DNA from: Bacillota bacterium
GTDB taxonomy: Bacteria; Bacillota; Clostridia; Christensenellales; DTU072
Assembly: GCA_009781445.1 (NCBI GenBank)
Contig: WQYD01000015.1
Coordinates: 1-32,933 of the forward strand
Direction: 5' to 3'
Length of the DNA: 32,933 nucleotides
Positions within the stretch are counted from its first letter, which is position 1, and the number at the start of each line of letters is the position of its first letter. The notes under the pieces are model-generated. The model was not told the DNA's origin and made no database searches. It was given only the letters and a program-made list of their open reading frames with translations. Shown here piece by piece: positions 27,001 to 32,933 of this stretch. The translations under genes and the position numbers were made by a program.

Positions 27001-27352
27001 AACCGCTTCGCTAACCTCTCAAGACGAACTTAGCGAATTTTTAATAACCTTAAAGGACGCTTACGGCGAACCCTCAGAAAGCGTACTTGCGCTTTTGGCG
27101 GTGGGGCTAATCAAAAACCTTGCAATGGAAATTGATATTAAGCGCGTAATTGCAAAAAAGGACGCACTTTCGCTAATCTTTTATGATTTTTCCGTCCTAA
27201 AAAATGAAAGCGTTATGAACGCACTTTCAAAATTCCAAAAAACCGCCGTCCTCACCCCGCTAAACCCCCCAAGTATCCTCTTTGAAAACAAAACCAATTC
27301 CCTAAAAGCCCGCCTTGAAACTCTATTAAACTTTTTGCTTGCCTGCAACTAA
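24071..27352 (+). CDS. mfd: Transcription-repair coupling factor Mfd
   Basis: 1093 aa, usual length. Mfd pushes stalled RNA polymerase off DNA and recruits UvrA. The N-terminal UvrB-like region comes first. The RNA polymerase-interacting domain is at about 430-490 (KGDFVVHETHGIGISEGVVQ). Helicase motif I is GDVGFGKTEVA at about 578-588, motif II is LDEEQRFGVEHKEK and motif III is LSATPIPRTLHM. The C-terminal translocase has IIENGIDLPSANTLIVVDSD and the QLRGRVGRS motif. The start ATG has no Shine-Dalgarno, being preceded by the CCCTGCA array and AAATAACA. It is an ordinary housekeeping gene and shows no link to the fibre genes beyond position. Confidence 0.97.
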   Translation: MLPKHLSLNSLGGEFTELKTAITRGEKTAVFSAIGNARYHISAGLEKFFLLVTSDSVSARKAQEILKGYCEKEVVYIPEGGGVRLKGKPIKSLSDTERFSALTKILTGGASGAVVSAEALLQYLPSAEHFSSLIVSLNKNQTINRDKLISLFINAGYKRESAVQETGDFSVKGEIVDIWALGEDLPVRLEFFDDIVESVRYFAPESMTGVKEISEITISPIALSTANAPQCTLFDYLNKSAVIALDETVQIYEKIKAFYLSHITRIKNLTEAGEEIDYELSLVPTPDKIAGDIRDYAVLGFQNITSGNLFYKPSKIFSIKALPVTRYAINRDALVRDIKNALILGGRVIIFAGNLGGANALYNFFLENDLKAVLSETGGEDGEFLIVKKYISGGFIYPQNKITVIGTDDIIRREAPKAKSLKEKRGAFITPVKGDFVVHETHGIGISEGVVQIESGGNLRDYYVIKYKGEDRLYIPVDQLDTVEKYTGGGKPEIHAIGGKEFARIKERVKKSVKALAVDLLSLYEKRLSGRGYKYQQDTVWQKELEDSFEFNETEDQLRAIAEIKSDMESGKVMDRLLAGDVGFGKTEVAIRAIFKTVIEGRQSAILSPTTILTQQHYNTLKKRFGDFGIKIDVLSRFMSKNYISSALERIKSGETSVIVATHRLLSKDVSFKDLGLLVLDEEQRFGVEHKEKIKALKTNVNVLALSATPIPRTLHMALSGIRDISVLETPPVNRQPIETFVCEYSEALVKDAVLRELSRGGQVFVLYNRVQTIENFYNRLRDFLPSEAKIIYAHGQLESGELEDRILKFYNKEANVLISTTIIENGIDLPSANTLIVVDSDSLGLSELYQLRGRVGRSDALAYAYFTVREGKVLTENAGKRLDALLSHTELGSGFKIAMQDLEIRGAGNVLGREQHGNMEKVGYDLYVKLLNESMDELNNTSARKRREAEILVDGDVSLPNNYIENAGERVRFYKKTASLTSQDELSEFLITLKDAYGEPSESVLALLAVGLIKNLAMEIDIKRVIAKKDALSLIFYDFSVLKNESVMNALSKFQKTAVLTPLNPPSILFENKTNSLKARLETLLNFLLACN

Positions 27353-27369
27353 CAGCTTTGCGAAAAGTG

Positions 27370-27436
27370 CCTGTTTGGGAATCCTGTAAGCGTACTATGG
27401 CATAGACTAACGCACGGTGCAATAAACAGGTTTTTT
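27370..27436 (+). terminator. mfd terminator with long structured loop
   Basis: CCTGTTT (27370-27376) pairs with AAACAGG (27424-27430) followed by TTTTTT. The 47-nt interior can form its own stem GCGT/ACGC enclosing CTATG/CATAG. This is more structure than a standard terminator, and a small RNA is possible. Confidence 0.6.
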
Positions 27437-27439
27437 GGC

Positions 27440-28129
27440 TTAATCGTCTTTTCGTGAAACTATAATGGTTTTATTTTCCTTATCGTACGAGGCAAGGATT
27501 ATATTTTTTAAATCCTTTTTATTCTTTATGCCTGCTTTTTTGTACAGCCAACTTATATCTTTATTTAATTCGGTTAAACTGCTGTACGAAATGTGTCCGT
27601 CATCTATCAAATAGAAAGGGAACTTGGCAGGGGCTATAGGCAAATTCAAATCCTCAACCGTAACGGGCTTTTGGGGGGACTTGGGCATAACGCTTAACGA
27701 ACCGCTGTTTTCAAGAATGGCATAAGCAATATCGTTTAAATCAAAATAACCCTTATCTCTGCTTAGGGCAATTAAATCATTGATATCAATCTTGCTTTTC
27801 TTAAGCTGTTTATAATCAATTTTCCCCTCATAAATCACGGTTTTGGGTTTACCTTTAAAGAAATTTTTCAACACAGGCCCTTTTCTTTCCAAAAACACCA
27901 CAAGCAAACTAAACGCAAAAAACACCGTTAAAGCGGTAAGATAATAATAAAAAGGCGTACCGCCAGTGTCCGTTGCCATATTCGCCGCAATAGAACCCAA
28001 AGATATCCCAAACACATAATCCACAAAATCAAGCTGTGCAATTTGCTTTTTGCCAAGAATTTTTGAAATGATAAACAAAAAGGCAATAGAACCAAGCGAA
28101 AAAATTATAACTTTAAATATAGACGGCAT
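27440..28129 (-). CDS. DUF421 (YetF-like) membrane protein
   Basis: 229 aa, convergent with mfd. N-terminal membrane segments are at about 5-25, 33-52 and 60-80 (FYYYLTALTVFFAFSLLVVF). The cytoplasmic domain has the family pattern GKPKTVIYEGKIDYKQLKKSKIDINDLIALSRDKG read in order, with DLNDIAYAILENSGSLSV as the typical central strand-turn. YetF-type proteins of Bacillota are membrane-bound, and their exact role is unknown; some influence spore or stress traits. The start at 28129 gives the usual N-terminus. No strong Shine-Dalgarno precedes it. The protein is complete. Confidence 0.88.
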   Translation of the reverse strand: MPSIFKVIIFSLGSIAFLFIISKILGKKQIAQLDFVDYVFGISLGSIAANMATDTGGTPFYYYLTALTVFFAFSLLVVFLERKGPVLKNFFKGKPKTVIYEGKIDYKQLKKSKIDINDLIALSRDKGYFDLNDIAYAILENSGSLSVMPKSPQKPVTVEDLNLPIAPAKFPFYLIDDGHISYSSLTELNKDISWLYKKAGIKNKKDLKNIILASYDKENKTIIVSRKDD

Positions 28130-28186
28130 GGAATTAGTATCTTAATTATTCCATAAAAAACAAAAAGAGGGCTTAGCAAATTAGTT

Positions 28187-28390
28187 TTATTGCTTGCGCC
28201 CTGTTAAACAATCCAAATCTTCGTCAAAATAATCGGCAATTTTTATTAAATTTTCTAAACCGATTTCTCTTTGGCAATGCAAATATCTAAATAAAGTTTG
28301 TTGCGGAATGCCGATTTCCTTAGCCACACCGCCCACACTTCTGTTACCAATAAGGGTTTTTAAGTTTTCTGCTAATTTTTCTTTGTACAT
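28187..28390 (-). CDS. Small XRE-family repressor
   Basis: 67 aa from ATG 28390 (MYKEKLAENLK). The frame is open to 28474, but that extension covers the operator region and the opposite promoter. It is a single helix-turn-helix: VGGVAKEIGIPQQTLFRYLH (about 18-37), then IGLENLIKIADYFDEDLDCL, the classic Cro/CI-type layout with nothing else. It is divergent from the 28490 gene; the pair shares a 100-bp control region with palindromic sites, so it most likely represses its neighbour and perhaps itself. Confidence 0.85.
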   Translation of the reverse strand: MYKEKLAENLKTLIGNRSVGGVAKEIGIPQQTLFRYLHCQREIGLENLIKIADYFDEDLDCLTGRKQ

Positions 28391-28407
28391 ATCGTTATAA
28401 AAATTTA

Positions 28408-28458
28408 ACACCAAACGGTTATAAAAGGTTGACTTAACACCAAACGGTGTGATATACT
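28408..28458 (+). promoter_or_regulatory. Operator pair and promoter of the XRE locus
   Basis: ACACC-AAAC-GGTGT is a perfect palindrome at 28437-28450, and a related half-matching copy, ACACC-AAAC-GGTTA, is at 28408-28421, 29 bp apart. The first lies between TTGACT (-35, 28429-28434) and TATACT (-10, 28453-28458; 18-bp spacer) of the rightward promoter, an ideal position for repression. Confidence 0.7.
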
Positions 28459-28489
28459 CAACAAAATAACACAACTTAGGAGAAAAACT

Positions 28490-28984
28490 ATGCCAAATTA
28501 TGAATTTAAAACTTTAAAATGTTACCCCAATGACTACACCGAACAAAGATATGTCGATTTTTACCAAAATTGCGGTTGGCAAATTATGGACATGGACAGA
28601 AAGCAAGTTTACACAGGGCAAAGTTCGGACGGAACAAAGAACTACTCAACCTCAACGCATATAAAAATGCAAAGAGATACAAGTATGCTTAATTACGCAA
28701 AAATAGCTGAACTTTCAGCCAAAGCCGAAAGATATTTTGACACAAGTTTAACAAATGCGGTTAATTATGACAAGGCGTTCGCAAGTGCCAAAGGGCTTGC
28801 GACTATGTTTGTTTTATTCGGTTTCTTTATTCTTCCCGTAATAGGTTGGTTCTTAAGCATACCGTTTTTTAAGAAAATGAAATTGAGAAAACAGGAAGTT
28901 ACCGAAACATACAATAAAAACAAATCTGAATCGGACAAAGCTTACGAAGAATGCAAAGCACTTGTAAAAATTTCAAGGCAATAA
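28490..28984 (+). CDS. Unknown protein with one membrane segment
   Basis: 164 aa, not recognised. Residues 1-65 form a soluble domain (CYPNDYTEQRYVDFYQNCGW then QIMDMDRKQVYTG) that recalls small DUF2812-like domains, but this is weak. A hydrophobic hairpin or single membrane segment is at about 104-126. Residues 128-164 are charged and helical (KMKLRKQEVTETYNKNKSES). The ribosome site AGGAGA lies before the ATG, and the promoter is covered by the XRE operator, so expression is probably controlled by the divergent repressor. A terminator follows directly. The layout of a repressor plus a small membrane protein is like some phage-derived or stress modules. Confidence 0.75.
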   Translation: MPNYEFKTLKCYPNDYTEQRYVDFYQNCGWQIMDMDRKQVYTGQSSDGTKNYSTSTHIKMQRDTSMLNYAKIAELSAKAERYFDTSLTNAVNYDKAFASAKGLATMFVLFGFFILPVIGWFLSIPFFKKMKLRKQEVTETYNKNKSESDKAYEECKALVKISRQ

Positions 28985-29019
28985 TGCCAAACTAACTAAA
29001 CTAAAAATAACAACCGAGA

Positions 29020-29046
29020 AAGCCCCCGAACAAGGGGCTTTTCTTT
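29020..29046 (+). terminator. Terminator between convergent genes
   Basis: AAGCCCC (29020-29026) / GGGGCTT (29034-29040), then TTCTTTT. The reverse strand also gives a GC stem followed by TTTC, so it may serve the MFS gene as well. Confidence 0.75.
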
Positions 29047-29125
29047 TGCGCCACTTTTTAAGCCTCATTGTTTTTCAAAATTTAAAACACAGCATTTTCC
29101 TCATTTCTTAAAAAGCGGATAGTTG

Positions 29126-30736
29126 CTATTCGTTATTTTGCGGTTCTTCTTCCAAGGGGGAATCGGTGGCGGTTTCTTCGCAGGGCAGTTCTTCGCTTTT
29201 TAAATTTCTTTCTCTTAATTCCTTTAGCGCGGATTCTATTCTTTCTTGTTCCTTTTTGTTGTGTTTTATGAAAAGTAAGGGGATTATGGTGAGAATCGCG
29301 CCGAAAGCGGGGGCTAACATGAATACAGGCCATGCCCAACGGACGAATACGGGCGAAAGAGATTCCCTTGCGACAGCCAAGGCTTCGGCACTACTCATGC
29401 CTGCTTTTATCAATTCGGCGCGGATTTCGTCTATCGCGCCTGCGTCATATCTTAAAAGTGTTAAGGTTATGCCTGCAAAAAGCACATTTAAAGCACCGCC
29501 TGCTTTTGCAATAAGGTTTATCATGGCGAACACGCTTGCTTCGTTCCGCTTGCCCGTTTCAAGTTCAATTTTATCAAGGCTATCACTGAAAAGGGCGGTT
29601 TGCGCCACGCCCCTCATATTGTTTGGCGTGCTTGCTATAAACAAAAAGAATCCCGCAATAAGGACGCCCCAAACAGTGTTAAACGAAGCTAAGCTACTCA
29701 CGAAAGCAAACGCAAGCACACGGCAAACAAGTTGCACAAGAGGCACAAAAATCAGCACATTTCTCATTCCGCCAAGTTTTTTGGCAAGTTTTGTTGTGCC
29801 GAATATGCCAAGCATACTTGGAATGCCTGTTATCAGCCCGAAAATAAAGCCCGAAGTAATGCCGTCAAGCTGTTTTCCGAAGATATTAAAGCTAACAAGA
29901 TATTCAAAAAAATGGATATATCCGATAGTTAAGGTAACACCGCCCAAGATTGAACTTAGCATTGCAAGCAGAACTACCTTGTTTTTAAGCAAAAGTTTTA
30001 GCGGTTCAAGCACATTTTCTTCAAGTTTCGGCGCGTGTGCGCGTTCGCTAACGGCATAATTAAATCGGGATAAAAGCATACCGCCCAGCCCCAAAATCAA
30101 GCCAGCCACGGCAAAAACCCACCGCCTTTGCCCCACGGCTACTGCGCCGATAATAAGCGGAATTATTTCTTTCGGCAACCCGCCAACCATTGCGCCTGTG
30201 CGCCCCCATTGAGAAATCCGCCCCCTTTCTTCCGAAGTTGTGCCTGCAAGCGAACAAATTCCCCACTGCGCAATATCTTGAAAGGTGTAAAGAATGCTAT
30301 AAAAGAAAAAGGCAATCATTAGCAACACAAACGCAAGCATATTAGGTTCGCCCACGCCCTTATGCCCCACTAAACCCACCGAAAACATAAACGCAATCAG
30401 CACGCCCATAGGCAATGCAACCTGCTTCAGCATTGGCCTGAACTTCTCTTCGCTTTTAAAAAGCCCCGCAAAAACCTTTCTATCCATTAAAATTCCACCA
30501 GGGATATCCGTGAAAGCGTCCCAAATTCTAATGGCAAACAAAGCCCCGCCCACCAAAAGCGGATTTATGTACAGCACATTTACGCAGTAAAAAAGCAAGA
30601 ATGTCATCATTGAGATGCCCACATTCTGCCCAAACGCGCCCATAGTGAATCGTCCTATTTCCCTGTTAGGAATTTCGTGCTTTGAGTCCTCACCCCACAG
30701 CTTATTGCCTAACCGCTTTAATGGTGTTGCTTTCAC
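29126..30736 (-). CDS. GPH-type MFS (glycoside/cation symporter-like) transporter
   Basis: 536 aa from GTG 30736. The frame is open to 30847, but the extra 37 residues translate palindromic repeat DNA; GGGGG (30742-30746) is a good ribosome site for the GTG. It is a twelve-helix carrier. Typical glycoside-pentoside-hexuronide features are RIWDAFTDIPGGILMDR near the second helix and the GRISQWGRTG loop. The C-terminus is a charged tail (KEQERIESALKELRERN then an acidic end). It probably imports a sugar, perhaps together with the GH31 glucosidase at the right edge, though the tRNA cluster separates them. Substrate cannot be read from the sequence. A 12-bp inverted repeat lies immediately upstream in its leader. 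Confidence 0.85.
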   Translation of the reverse strand: MKATPLKRLGNKLWGEDSKHEIPNREIGRFTMGAFGQNVGISMMTFLLFYCVNVLYINPLLVGGALFAIRIWDAFTDIPGGILMDRKVFAGLFKSEEKFRPMLKQVALPMGVLIAFMFSVGLVGHKGVGEPNMLAFVLLMIAFFFYSILYTFQDIAQWGICSLAGTTSEERGRISQWGRTGAMVGGLPKEIIPLIIGAVAVGQRRWVFAVAGLILGLGGMLLSRFNYAVSERAHAPKLEENVLEPLKLLLKNKVVLLAMLSSILGGVTLTIGYIHFFEYLVSFNIFGKQLDGITSGFIFGLITGIPSMLGIFGTTKLAKKLGGMRNVLIFVPLVQLVCRVLAFAFVSSLASFNTVWGVLIAGFFLFIASTPNNMRGVAQTALFSDSLDKIELETGKRNEASVFAMINLIAKAGGALNVLFAGITLTLLRYDAGAIDEIRAELIKAGMSSAEALAVARESLSPVFVRWAWPVFMLAPAFGAILTIIPLLFIKHNKKEQERIESALKELRERNLKSEELPCEETATDSPLEEEPQNNE

Positions 30737-30747
30737 TTGTACCCCCG

Positions 30748-30784
30748 AAAAGTGTCTACAAGTTTCTGAAAAGTAGACACTTTT
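30748..30784. repeat. Perfect 12-bp inverted repeat in the MFS leader
   Basis: AAAAGTGTCTAC / GTAGACACTTTT around 13 nt, ending 1-2 bp from the GGGGG ribosome site. In RNA it would form a hairpin beside that site. It could alternatively be a short mobile-element remnant; no transposase is present. Confidence 0.6.
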
Positions 30785-30792
30785 AATTATAT

Positions 30793-30847
30793 TTTTCCTA
30801 CGGAAAAGTGATATTACTTCGTAATGATATTTGCCCCGTTGGGGCAA
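30793..30847. repeat. Second array of short palindromes
   Basis: TTTTCC-TAC-GGAAAA, ATTAC-TTC-GTAAT and TTGCCCC-GTT-GGGGCAA, separated by GTGATAT/TGATAT. The reverse complement contains TCACTTTTCCGTAGGAAAAA, which matches TCACTTTTCCGCAGGAAAAA in the 15682-15799 array, so both belong to one family. Confidence 0.7.
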
Positions 30848-30867
30848 GTGAAGGAAAAATTTAATTG

Positions 30868-30903
30868 AAAAGCCCTAAAATCATTAAAGATTTTAGGGCT
30901 TTT
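30868..30903 (-). terminator. Terminator of the tRNA operon
   Basis: Perfect 15-bp stem AAAAGCCCTAAAATC / GATTTTAGGGCTTTT with a 6-nt loop, directly after tRNA-Glu. It is symmetric, so it could also act on the opposite strand. Confidence 0.85.
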
Positions 30904-30905
30904 GC

Positions 30906-30980
30906 TGGTGACCCCTGGGAGAATCGAACTCCCATTGTCGCCGTGAAAGGGCGGTGTCATAACCGTTAGACCAAGGGGCC
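30906..30980 (-). tRNA. tRNA-Glu (TTC)
   Basis: 75 nt including the encoded CCA. The cloverleaf is complete: acceptor GGCCCCT/AGGGGTC, anticodon loop with TTC in CCCTTTCACGG, T-arm GTTCGATTC. It is last in a four-tRNA operon. Confidence 0.95.
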
Positions 30981-31009
30981 AAAATTTTAATGTGCGTGCG
31001 TTTCGGCGA

Positions 31010-31044
31010 AACAACCCGCGGTTCAAAGTGAAGCGAGGGTTGTT
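31010..31044 (-). other. Hairpin between tRNA-Val and tRNA-Glu
   Basis: AACAACCC (31010-31017) / GGGTTGTT (31037-31044) with an inner TTCA/TGAA stem. It is a likely processing or spacer structure. Confidence 0.45.
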
Positions 31045-31047
31045 TTG

Positions 31048-31123
31048 TGGTGGGAGCAGTAGGACTCGAACCTACGACCACCTGCTTGTAAGGCAGGCGC
31101 TCTACCAACTGAGCTATACTCCC
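31048..31123 (-). tRNA. tRNA-Val (TAC)
   Basis: 76 nt including CCA. Acceptor GGGAGTA/TGCTCCC, D-arm AGCTCAGTTGGTAGAGC, anticodon loop CTTACAA with anticodon TAC, T-arm GTTCGAGTCC. Confidence 0.96.
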
Positions 31124-31139
31124 GTAAGCCGACCAAGCG

Positions 31140-31165
31140 TTTTACAAAATTTCAATTTTGTAAAA
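31140..31165 (-). other. Perfect 12-bp hairpin between tRNA-Met and tRNA-Val
   Basis: TTTTACAAAATT / AATTTTGTAAAA with a 2-nt loop. It is AT-rich and may be a processing element within the tRNA transcript. Confidence 0.45.
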
Positions 31166-31257
31166 GTCGGGCCAGATTTGGATTGATTTTAGTTTTTTAA
31201 GTTACAGATTTTTGTTACCGCTTGTTCTTTTTTCGCTTACGGCTTTGTGTGTTGTTT

Positions 31258-31335
31258 TGGTAGCGGTGGTCGGATTCGAACCAACGACCTGCCGGGTATG
31301 AACCGGCCGCTATAGGCCAACTAAGCTACACCGCC
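31258..31335 (-). tRNA. tRNA-Met (CAT), elongator
   Basis: 78 nt including CCA. Acceptor GGCGGTG/CACCGCT, anticodon stem-loop GCCGG-TTCATAC-CCGGC, T-arm GTTCGAATCC. The paired 1:72 position (G-U) and its difference from the next gene point to the elongator form. Ile2 (modified CAT) is a less likely alternative. Confidence 0.88.
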
Positions 31336-31363
31336 CCATATTTTTGCCCGAAAGAAGTAAGTT

Positions 31364-31439
<76 letters not shown>

Positions 31440-31451
31440 ATGCCTAATCAT

Positions 31452-31479
31452 TTTATACCTTGTAAAACGCGCTTGTCAA
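31452..31479 (-). promoter_or_regulatory. Promoter of the tRNA operon
   Basis: On the minus strand TTGACA (31474-31479), 16-bp spacer, TATAAA (31452-31457). An overlapping TAAAAT at 18 bp is an alternative -10. It lies about 15 bp before tRNA-fMet. Confidence 0.8.
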
Positions 31480-31503
31480 CTCTTTTAACTATGTTTTTTC
31501 ATT

Positions 31504-31663
31504 CAGCGCACAACGCACAGCGCACAGCGCACAATGGTGGAATCTAAATCTCATTATTAGTTAATTAATCCACAATTCTGCACTCTTTATTCTGAATTAA
31601 TCCTTCATTGTGCGCTGTGCGCTGTGCGTTGTGCGCTGAAAAACAATTCTTTATTCTGAATTA
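31504..31663. repeat. Heptamer-array element 13
   Basis: GCGCACA array, full plus-orientation core (GGAATCTAAATCTCATTATT ... AATCC), TTCTGCA/TTCTGAA units, a second AATCCTTCA boundary, a TGTGCGC array and a final ATTCTGA unit that reaches the stop codon of the GH31 gene. Confidence 0.9.
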
Positions 31664-32933
31664 ACCCAAAATAGCCGTTTCCCCCGCCTTAACCCCGCTT
31701 ATAATCTTAATCGGTTCTTTCTTATTAAAGTCATGAAAGATTATGTTAAAGATTCTGCCGTTCGGGGCGAAGGATAAATCGCCCTCGGTTGAGATTTTTA
31801 GTGTGGGGGGTTGATTATCCTCTGCGTCTTTTAGTTCAAAAACGGTTGTTAGGAATTTGCCGTTTTTATATTCAAGGGTTTCGCTGTCGTCTTCGTACAG
31901 CTTAAATACGCCGTTGCCTTTGTAGCAGATAATATCAAGTTCTTTGGGGTTTTTGGTGCTATTACCCTCAGGTTTTGCTAAGGGGATAATTGAACCCTCT
32001 TTTGCGAAAACTGGAATTGAATTAAAATCACGGCTAACTTCTGTAAAGCCACCGCGAGAAGCGATTATTTCATGTGTAAAAATATCCTTAAATTGCCCTT
32101 TGGGTAACCAAACTTTGGTTTTTGATAGCCCGTTTTGTGATTTACTTGTTATCGGTGCAACTATCAATTCGCTTCCGAAAAGATATTCCCGCTTTGCTTT
32201 AAACGCACCTTTTTCATTGCTGTAATCATAATACAGCGGTTCAATTAAGGCTCTGCCGATATCTTCTGTGCGCTTTACCATGGTGTAAATATACGGAACT
32301 AACCGCATTCTCAAATTAAGTGCGTCTTTAAGCCTTTCGGTTTGCGGTGGGAATTTCCAAGGCTCTTTTCCCGTACCCATTTTAGTGCTGTGCAGGCGCA
32401 TTATCGGTGAAAAAACCCCGAATTGCGCCCAACGCAAAAATAGTTCCGCATTGTATTCGTTTGCGGTTGGTTCGCTTACGGTTCTTTTTAGATACCGCCA
32501 AACCCTTAAACTCATGTGTCCGCCGATATCGTGAGACCACATGGGGTAACCTGCGTTTGACGAATTCGCGGTGAAATAAGGCTGAAATTTTAAGGATTTC
32601 CAAACAATGAAAGCGTCCCCCGAAAAGCCCAAAGGATAGCGGTGGCTTCCAAGCCCTGCGTAGCGCGAAAGGATTAAACCGCGCGCGCCGTTCCTCATGC
32701 TGTTAAGATAATGGTAATGGTTTAAGCCCCACAAAGGATCGTAGCCTTTTATTTTGGTTTTCGTGCCTTGTTGCCAATCAATCCACCAAGAATCCACACC
32801 GCATTCTTCGTAAGGATTGTGCAAAACTTCAAAATACGCATTCACAAATTTGGGATCTGTTAAATCAAATTCCACAGTTTTGCCGTTTTTAGTGCCTGTG
32901 GCTTCCGCCATATCGGGGTATTGTTCTTCGTAC
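31661..32933 (-). CDS. Glycoside hydrolase family 31 (alpha-glucosidase-like), partial
   Basis: The frame continues past the first visible ATG (32911) to the right edge, so the N-terminal part, with the beta-sandwich and the first half of the barrel, is outside the window. The part seen (about 424 aa) has the GH31 nucleophile region VDSWWIDWQQG, the segment ILSRYAGLGSHRYPLGFSGD with the acid/base Asp, and MWSHDIGGHM. It then has the C-terminal beta domains with LFGSELIVAPI and VFAKEGSIIPLA. No secretion signal can be judged. It hydrolyses alpha-glucosides or alpha-xylosides; substrate is uncertain. The stop is followed directly by heptamer repeats. Confidence 0.93.
   Translation of the reverse strand, partial: YEEQYPDMAEATGTKNGKTVEFDLTDPKFVNAYFEVLHNPYEECGVDSWWIDWQQGTKTKIKGYDPLWGLNHYHYLNSMRNGARGLILSRYAGLGSHRYPLGFSGDAFIVWKSLKFQPYFTANSSNAGYPMWSHDIGGHMSLRVWRYLKRTVSEPTANEYNAELFLRWAQFGVFSPIMRLHSTKMGTGKEPWKFPPQTERLKDALNLRMRLVPYIYTMVKRTEDIGRALIEPLYYDYSNEKGAFKAKREYLFGSELIVAPITSKSQNGLSKTKVWLPKGQFKDIFTHEIIASRGGFTEVSRDFNSIPVFAKEGSIIPLAKPEGNSTKNPKELDIICYKGNGVFKLYEDDSETLEYKNGKFLTTVFELKDAEDNQPPTLKISTEGDLSFAPNGRIFNIIFHDFNKKEPIKIISGVKAGETAILG

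Noticed and set aside
29166-30059. 297-residue plus-strand open frame
   Set aside because: It is antisense to the MFS transporter, has no recognisable domain and reads as the complement of membrane helices.
30737-30847. Upstream start for the MFS transporter
   Set aside because: The extension is palindromic repeat DNA; a GTG with a good ribosome site lies at 30736.

Overview
The window looks like a chromosomal segment of an uncultured member of the Bacillota, probably a gut- or rumen-type Clostridia. The evidence is a gyrB-gyrA pair next to rsmG and parB, a SipW-type (Ser/His) signal peptidase with TasA/camelysin-like substrates, good sigma-A promoters with 16-18 bp spacers, and tRNA genes that encode their CCA ends. 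No taxonomic search was possible.

Layout. Positions 1-2803 are on the minus strand: the start of an O-antigen ligase/polymerase-like membrane protein that runs off the left edge, parB (no parA beside it) and rsmG. Positions 3157-7718 hold gyrB and gyrA on the plus strand, divergent from rsmG, an arrangement typical of the origin region. Positions 8015-23897 form a surface-fibre island. It has four small proteins with SipW-type signal peptides (8015, 8878, 13145, 17458), one large secreted protein (9572), the signal peptidase sipW (18748), a membrane-anchored McrB-like AAA+ ATPase (19897), a degenerate EAL-domain protein with a Lys/Ala/Pro-rich tail (21559) and a DUF2357/McrC-like protein that appears to lack a nuclease domain (22701). 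Three unrelated genes of the kind common in variable regions are interleaved: a DUF1016/YhcG-type nuclease, a Fic AMPylase and an AAA/DUF4143 ATPase. Then come mfd, a DUF421 (YetF-like) membrane protein, a small divergent XRE-repressor locus, a GPH-type MFS transporter, four tRNAs (Glu, Val, Met, fMet) and the C-terminal part of a family 31 glycoside hydrolase that runs off the right edge.

The most striking non-coding signal is a composite repeat in about fourteen loci, nearly all intergenic. Tandem arrays of 7-bp units, whose sequence class differs from site to site, flank a short conserved AT-rich core (GGATTCTAAATCTCATTATT...AATCC). At several sites the left and right arrays are approximate reverse complements. 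Genes directly downstream of these elements mostly lack a Shine-Dalgarno sequence; genes elsewhere mostly have one. Two further repeat families are present: a triplicated ~93-nt two-hairpin unit at 15301-15545, and arrays of short palindromes separated by ATTTCAC/GTGA(A)AT at 15682-15799 and 30793-30847.

Working together: SipW probably processes the TasA-like subunits. The adjacent membrane ATPase, EAL-like scaffold and DUF2357 protein are inferred, by position and domain content only, to form a cytoplasmic platform linked to production or anchoring of the fibre. That grouping is the best candidate here for an undescribed system.
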